In this document: piece by piece, positions 61,748-64,000 of the stretch
Position numbering within the stretch: position 1 is the stretch's first letter
Layout of the letters: each line of letters opens with the position of its first letter
DNA from: Anaerosporobacter faecicola
Lineage (GTDB): Bacteria > Bacillota > Clostridia > Lachnospirales > Lachnospiraceae
NCBI RefSeq assembly: GCF_012070565.1
Contig: NZ_JAAQRO010000009.1
Location: 310,001 to 374,000, forward strand
Length of the DNA: 64,000 nt
Direction of reading: 5' to 3'
Made by a program: the position numbers and the translations under genes
The notes under the pieces: generated by a model
Databases searched by the model: none
What the model saw: the letters and a program-made list of their open reading frames with translations, nothing else
Told to the model about the DNA's origin: nothing

Positions 61748-61852
61748 GAGCACAGTCAGCTTCAGCTGACATACACCTCATGTGCGAGTGCGCATCCCCC
61801 GGAGGGTTTATTTACTAGGAACGTTGGAGGACTTTCCTCGTATATAAAAAGA
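61748..61852 (+). repeat. dispersed GC-core repeat, copy 2
   Basis: On the plus strand: GAGCACAG, AGCTTCAGCTGA, core GTGCGAGTGCGCATCCCCCGG (61782 on), an imperfect hairpin over TTGGAGGACTTTCC, then an A-run and a terminator. Block order equals that of copy 1 on the opposite strand at 12971-12871. No gene reads into it on the plus strand within the window. Confidence 0.75.
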
Positions 61853-61907
61853 AAAGACGAAGCCCATACCCGCTTCTCTAACAACAGGTATAAGGCTTCG
61901 TCTTTTC
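61851..61907. terminator. terminator after the EF-G-like gene, adjoining repeat copy 2
   Basis: Perfect 14-bp arms GAAAAGACGAAGCC (61851-61864) and GGCTTCGTCTTTTC (61894-61907), with ATACC/GGTAT inside. It works in both directions. Confidence 0.8.
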
Positions 61908-61988
61908 TTGTATATGCAACCATGTCAGAAGGACATGGATTTCAAACTTGTATGAAAGTACAACTTTTTTGAATCACAAAGTTTTGCT

Positions 61989-64000
61989 TCACTGTTCACT
62001 CTCTTCAATGACTCTTTCCTGCACATCAGAAGGTGCTTGTTCATAACGTGCAAATTCAAATTGATAATCTCCCATTCCTCCTGTCATCGAGCGAAGGTCT
62101 GTGGAATATCCTACTAATTCTGACATTGGAATGTCAGCAAGTATCTCCTGTTTTCCATCTGCACATGGATTCATTCCCATTACCCGTCCACGCCGTTTGT
62201 TCAGATCTCCCATGATATCTCCTGTAAATTGGTCAGGAACTGACACTTTTAATGCTACGATTGGTTCAAGTAATACGGGATTTGCTAACTCAAACGCTTT
62301 CTTAAAAGCTTGTATGGTTGCCATCTTAAATGCCATTTCTGAAGAATCAACTGGATGATAGGAGCCATCTACCAAAGTGGCTTTTATACCTACAACGGGA
62401 TATCCCGCTAATGGTCCTTTACAAACACTTTCTGCAATACCTTTTTCTACTGCAGGGAAAAAGTTCTTTGGAACAGCACCACCGAATACATTTTCTGCAA
62501 AGATATAGGGTTTATCCATTTCATTAGAGGGTTCGAATACAATATGTACATCTCCATACTGTCCATGGCCACCCGATTGTTTTTTGTATTTTCCTTGTAC
62601 TTTCACAGACTTTCGAATGGTCTCTTGATAAGAAACCTTAGGTTTTGATAGAGCGATTTCCACTTTATAGCGGCTCAACAATTTACTTACAAGGATTTCA
62701 AGCTGCTGTTCGCCAATTCCATAAAGCAAGGTCTGCCTGTTCTTCGTATCATTCACTACTCGAACCGTCTGGTCTTCATCCAACATCTTTTGTAATGCCT
62801 GAGACACTTTATCTTCCTCGCCCTTATTCTTCACCGTATACCGTAGAAATGTATATGGTTTTGAAACCTTTGGTTTATCATAATAGATTGGAAACTCTCT
62901 TGTGCTTAGGGTATCGCCTGTCATCGTGATACTTAATTTGCTAATTGCACCAATATCTCCCGCATGAAGTTCTTTCACTTCCAATTGTTCTTTTCCACGT
63001 AGAATAAACATCTTTCCAATCTTCTCTTCTACTTCTTTTTTGGTGTTCCATACGATTGTATCTGCTTTCAAAATACCACTATGAACCTTTACCAAAGAAA
63101 ATCTACCTACGAATGGATCAGCAATTGTTTTAAAAACATTGGCGGTCATTGGACATGTGTCATCATAAGATACTTCTACTTGTTCACTTAAATTATGGTT
63201 AATTCCAATGGCATGGAGCTTATCTGGCGAAGGGAAGTACTTCTCAATTGCTTGCAAGAGCATTGTCGTACCTTGACATTGTAATCCAGATCCCATTAAT
63301 ACAGGAACAACCGTTCCATCCATAACATTCTCACGAAGTGCAATAGAAATTTCTTCTTGTGGAAATTCTTCTCCAGCAAAGTAGCGTTCCATTCGATCTT
63401 CACTTGTTTCTGCAACTGCTTCTAGCAATGCTTCTCTACAAGTGTTTAGATTAGGAATCGAATATTCTGGTATCTCACATTCCTCATAATTACTTAGTGT
63501 TGTAAATCTTCTTCCCTTCATCTTAACAACATTGACAAAACCAACGAATTTCTCATTTTGCCTAATTGGGAGATGAAATGGAGCAATCTTTTTTCCGTAC
63601 AGCTCCGTTAATTTCTCTACCACTTGGCGATAACTAGCATTGTCATCATCCATATCTGTTACAAAAAATATACGAGGCAATTGATATTCCTCACATAATT
63701 CCCATGCTTTTTTCGTTCCAACTTCCACTCCAGCTTTTGCAGAAACAACGATTACGGCTCCATCTGCAGCCGCCATTGCTTCTTGGGTTTCACCAACAAA
63801 ATCAAAATAACCAGGGGTATCAAGGAAGTTAATCTTCGTATCCTCCCAAACAATAGGAACAAGTGATGTACTAATGGAAAACTGTCTTTTGATCTCCTCT
63901 TTATCAAAATCACTAATGGTATTCCCATCTTCCACTTTTCCTTGCCGGTTGATTAATTTCATCGTGTAGGCCATTGCTTCCACAAGTGTTGTCTTCCCAC
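61989..64000 (-). CDS. elongation factor G-like GTPase, N-terminus outside window
   Basis: About 670 residues are visible, reading on past 64000 with P-loop residues GKTTLVEAMA at the edge. Seen: G3 box LDTPGYFDF, domain II, EF-G III-V with KQSGGHGQYGDVHI and MGDLNKRRGRVMGM. The G4 box, NKMD in EF-G, reads TDMD (FFVTDMDDDNAS), as in an EF-G paralogue group seen in Clostridia. It is probably not the main translocase; a role in ribosome rescue, recycling or resistance is possible. A strong terminator follows. Confidence 0.88.
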   Translation of the reverse strand, partial: GKTTLVEAMAYTMKLINRQGKVEDGNTISDFDKEEIKRQFSISTSLVPIVWEDTKINFLDTPGYFDFVGETQEAMAAADGAVIVVSAKAGVEVGTKKAWELCEEYQLPRIFFVTDMDDDNASYRQVVEKLTELYGKKIAPFHLPIRQNEKFVGFVNVVKMKGRRFTTLSNYEECEIPEYSIPNLNTCREALLEAVAETSEDRMERYFAGEEFPQEEISIALRENVMDGTVVPVLMGSGLQCQGTTMLLQAIEKYFPSPDKLHAIGINHNLSEQVEVSYDDTCPMTANVFKTIADPFVGRFSLVKVHSGILKADTIVWNTKKEVEEKIGKMFILRGKEQLEVKELHAGDIGAISKLSITMTGDTLSTREFPIYYDKPKVSKPYTFLRYTVKNKGEEDKVSQALQKMLDEDQTVRVVNDTKNRQTLLYGIGEQQLEILVSKLLSRYKVEIALSKPKVSYQETIRKSVKVQGKYKKQSGGHGQYGDVHIVFEPSNEMDKPYIFAENVFGGAVPKNFFPAVEKGIAESVCKGPLAGYPVVGIKATLVDGSYHPVDSSEMAFKMATIQAFKKAFELANPVLLEPIVALKVSVPDQFTGDIMGDLNKRRGRVMGMNPCADGKQEILADIPMSELVGYSTDLRSMTGGMGDYQFEFARYEQAPSDVQERVIEESEQ

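Noticed and set aside
1-64000. CRISPR arrays, tRNA or rRNA genes, transposases, prophage
   Set aside because: No regularly spaced repeats, tRNA cloverleaf, rRNA sequence or recombinase domain was seen.

Overview
The window is about 36% G+C (an estimate by eye) and densely coded. Strong AGGAGG-type ribosome sites, the gene families present (TepA, Prp-processed L27, TIGR03960/TIGR03936, DUF4914, TIGR04076) and gene order point to an anaerobic, spore-forming Clostridia, most likely a Lachnospiraceae. This placement is inference from content, not from a marker search. About two thirds of the window is housekeeping DNA on the minus strand. I saw no rRNA, tRNA, CRISPR array or transposase.

Region 1 (1-12.9 kb) is accessory. 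It holds a cut-off SF2 helicase, a cluster of short inverted motifs over a decayed gene, an HSL-type esterase, a truncated secreted protein, a TIGR04076 protein, a GNAT acetyltransferase behind a possible attenuator leader, an EreA/ChaN-like membrane protein, a beta-lactamase-fold hydrolase, an ABC exporter with a palindromic operator, and a DUF4914 P-loop protein.

Region 2 (12.9-20 kb) covers the envelope and the SOS response: a GHL10 glycosidase and a large amidase (cell-wall hydrolases), a TtcA-like tRNA thiolase, and a yneA-like gene divergent from lexA with three SOS boxes between them.

Region 3 (20-36.5 kb) is a ribosome and tRNA block. The order of transcription is TIGR03960, TIGR03936 and RNase G, then an insertion (ybaK, gpsA, an RsgA-tail protein, a DUF3795 protein), then rplU-prp-rpmA, obg, yhbY, nadD, yqeK and rsfS. 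tyrS, udk and small membrane proteins are close by.

Region 4 (36.5-64 kb) contains a SNF2 helicase, miaB-yjjG, an operon of two RimK-like ATP-grasp ligases plus a metallo-beta-lactamase lipoprotein, tepA-uppP-ftsK, an EetA/EetB/ApbE-like redox cluster, metY, an M16 peptidase with dut, rpsO-pnp, a SulP transporter and a partial EF-G-like GTPase.

Two families of dispersed intergenic repeats stand out. One has a GC-rich core, GTGCGMGTGCGCATCCCCC, next to hairpins and terminators (near 12.9, 19.95 and 61.8 kb). The other has ends TTACTCAAACTTC/GAAGTTTGAGTTA (near 2.65 and 42.6 kb). The strongest candidates for something undescribed are these repeats, the ATP-grasp pair operon, the stand-alone RsgA zinc-knuckle protein and the GNAT leader.
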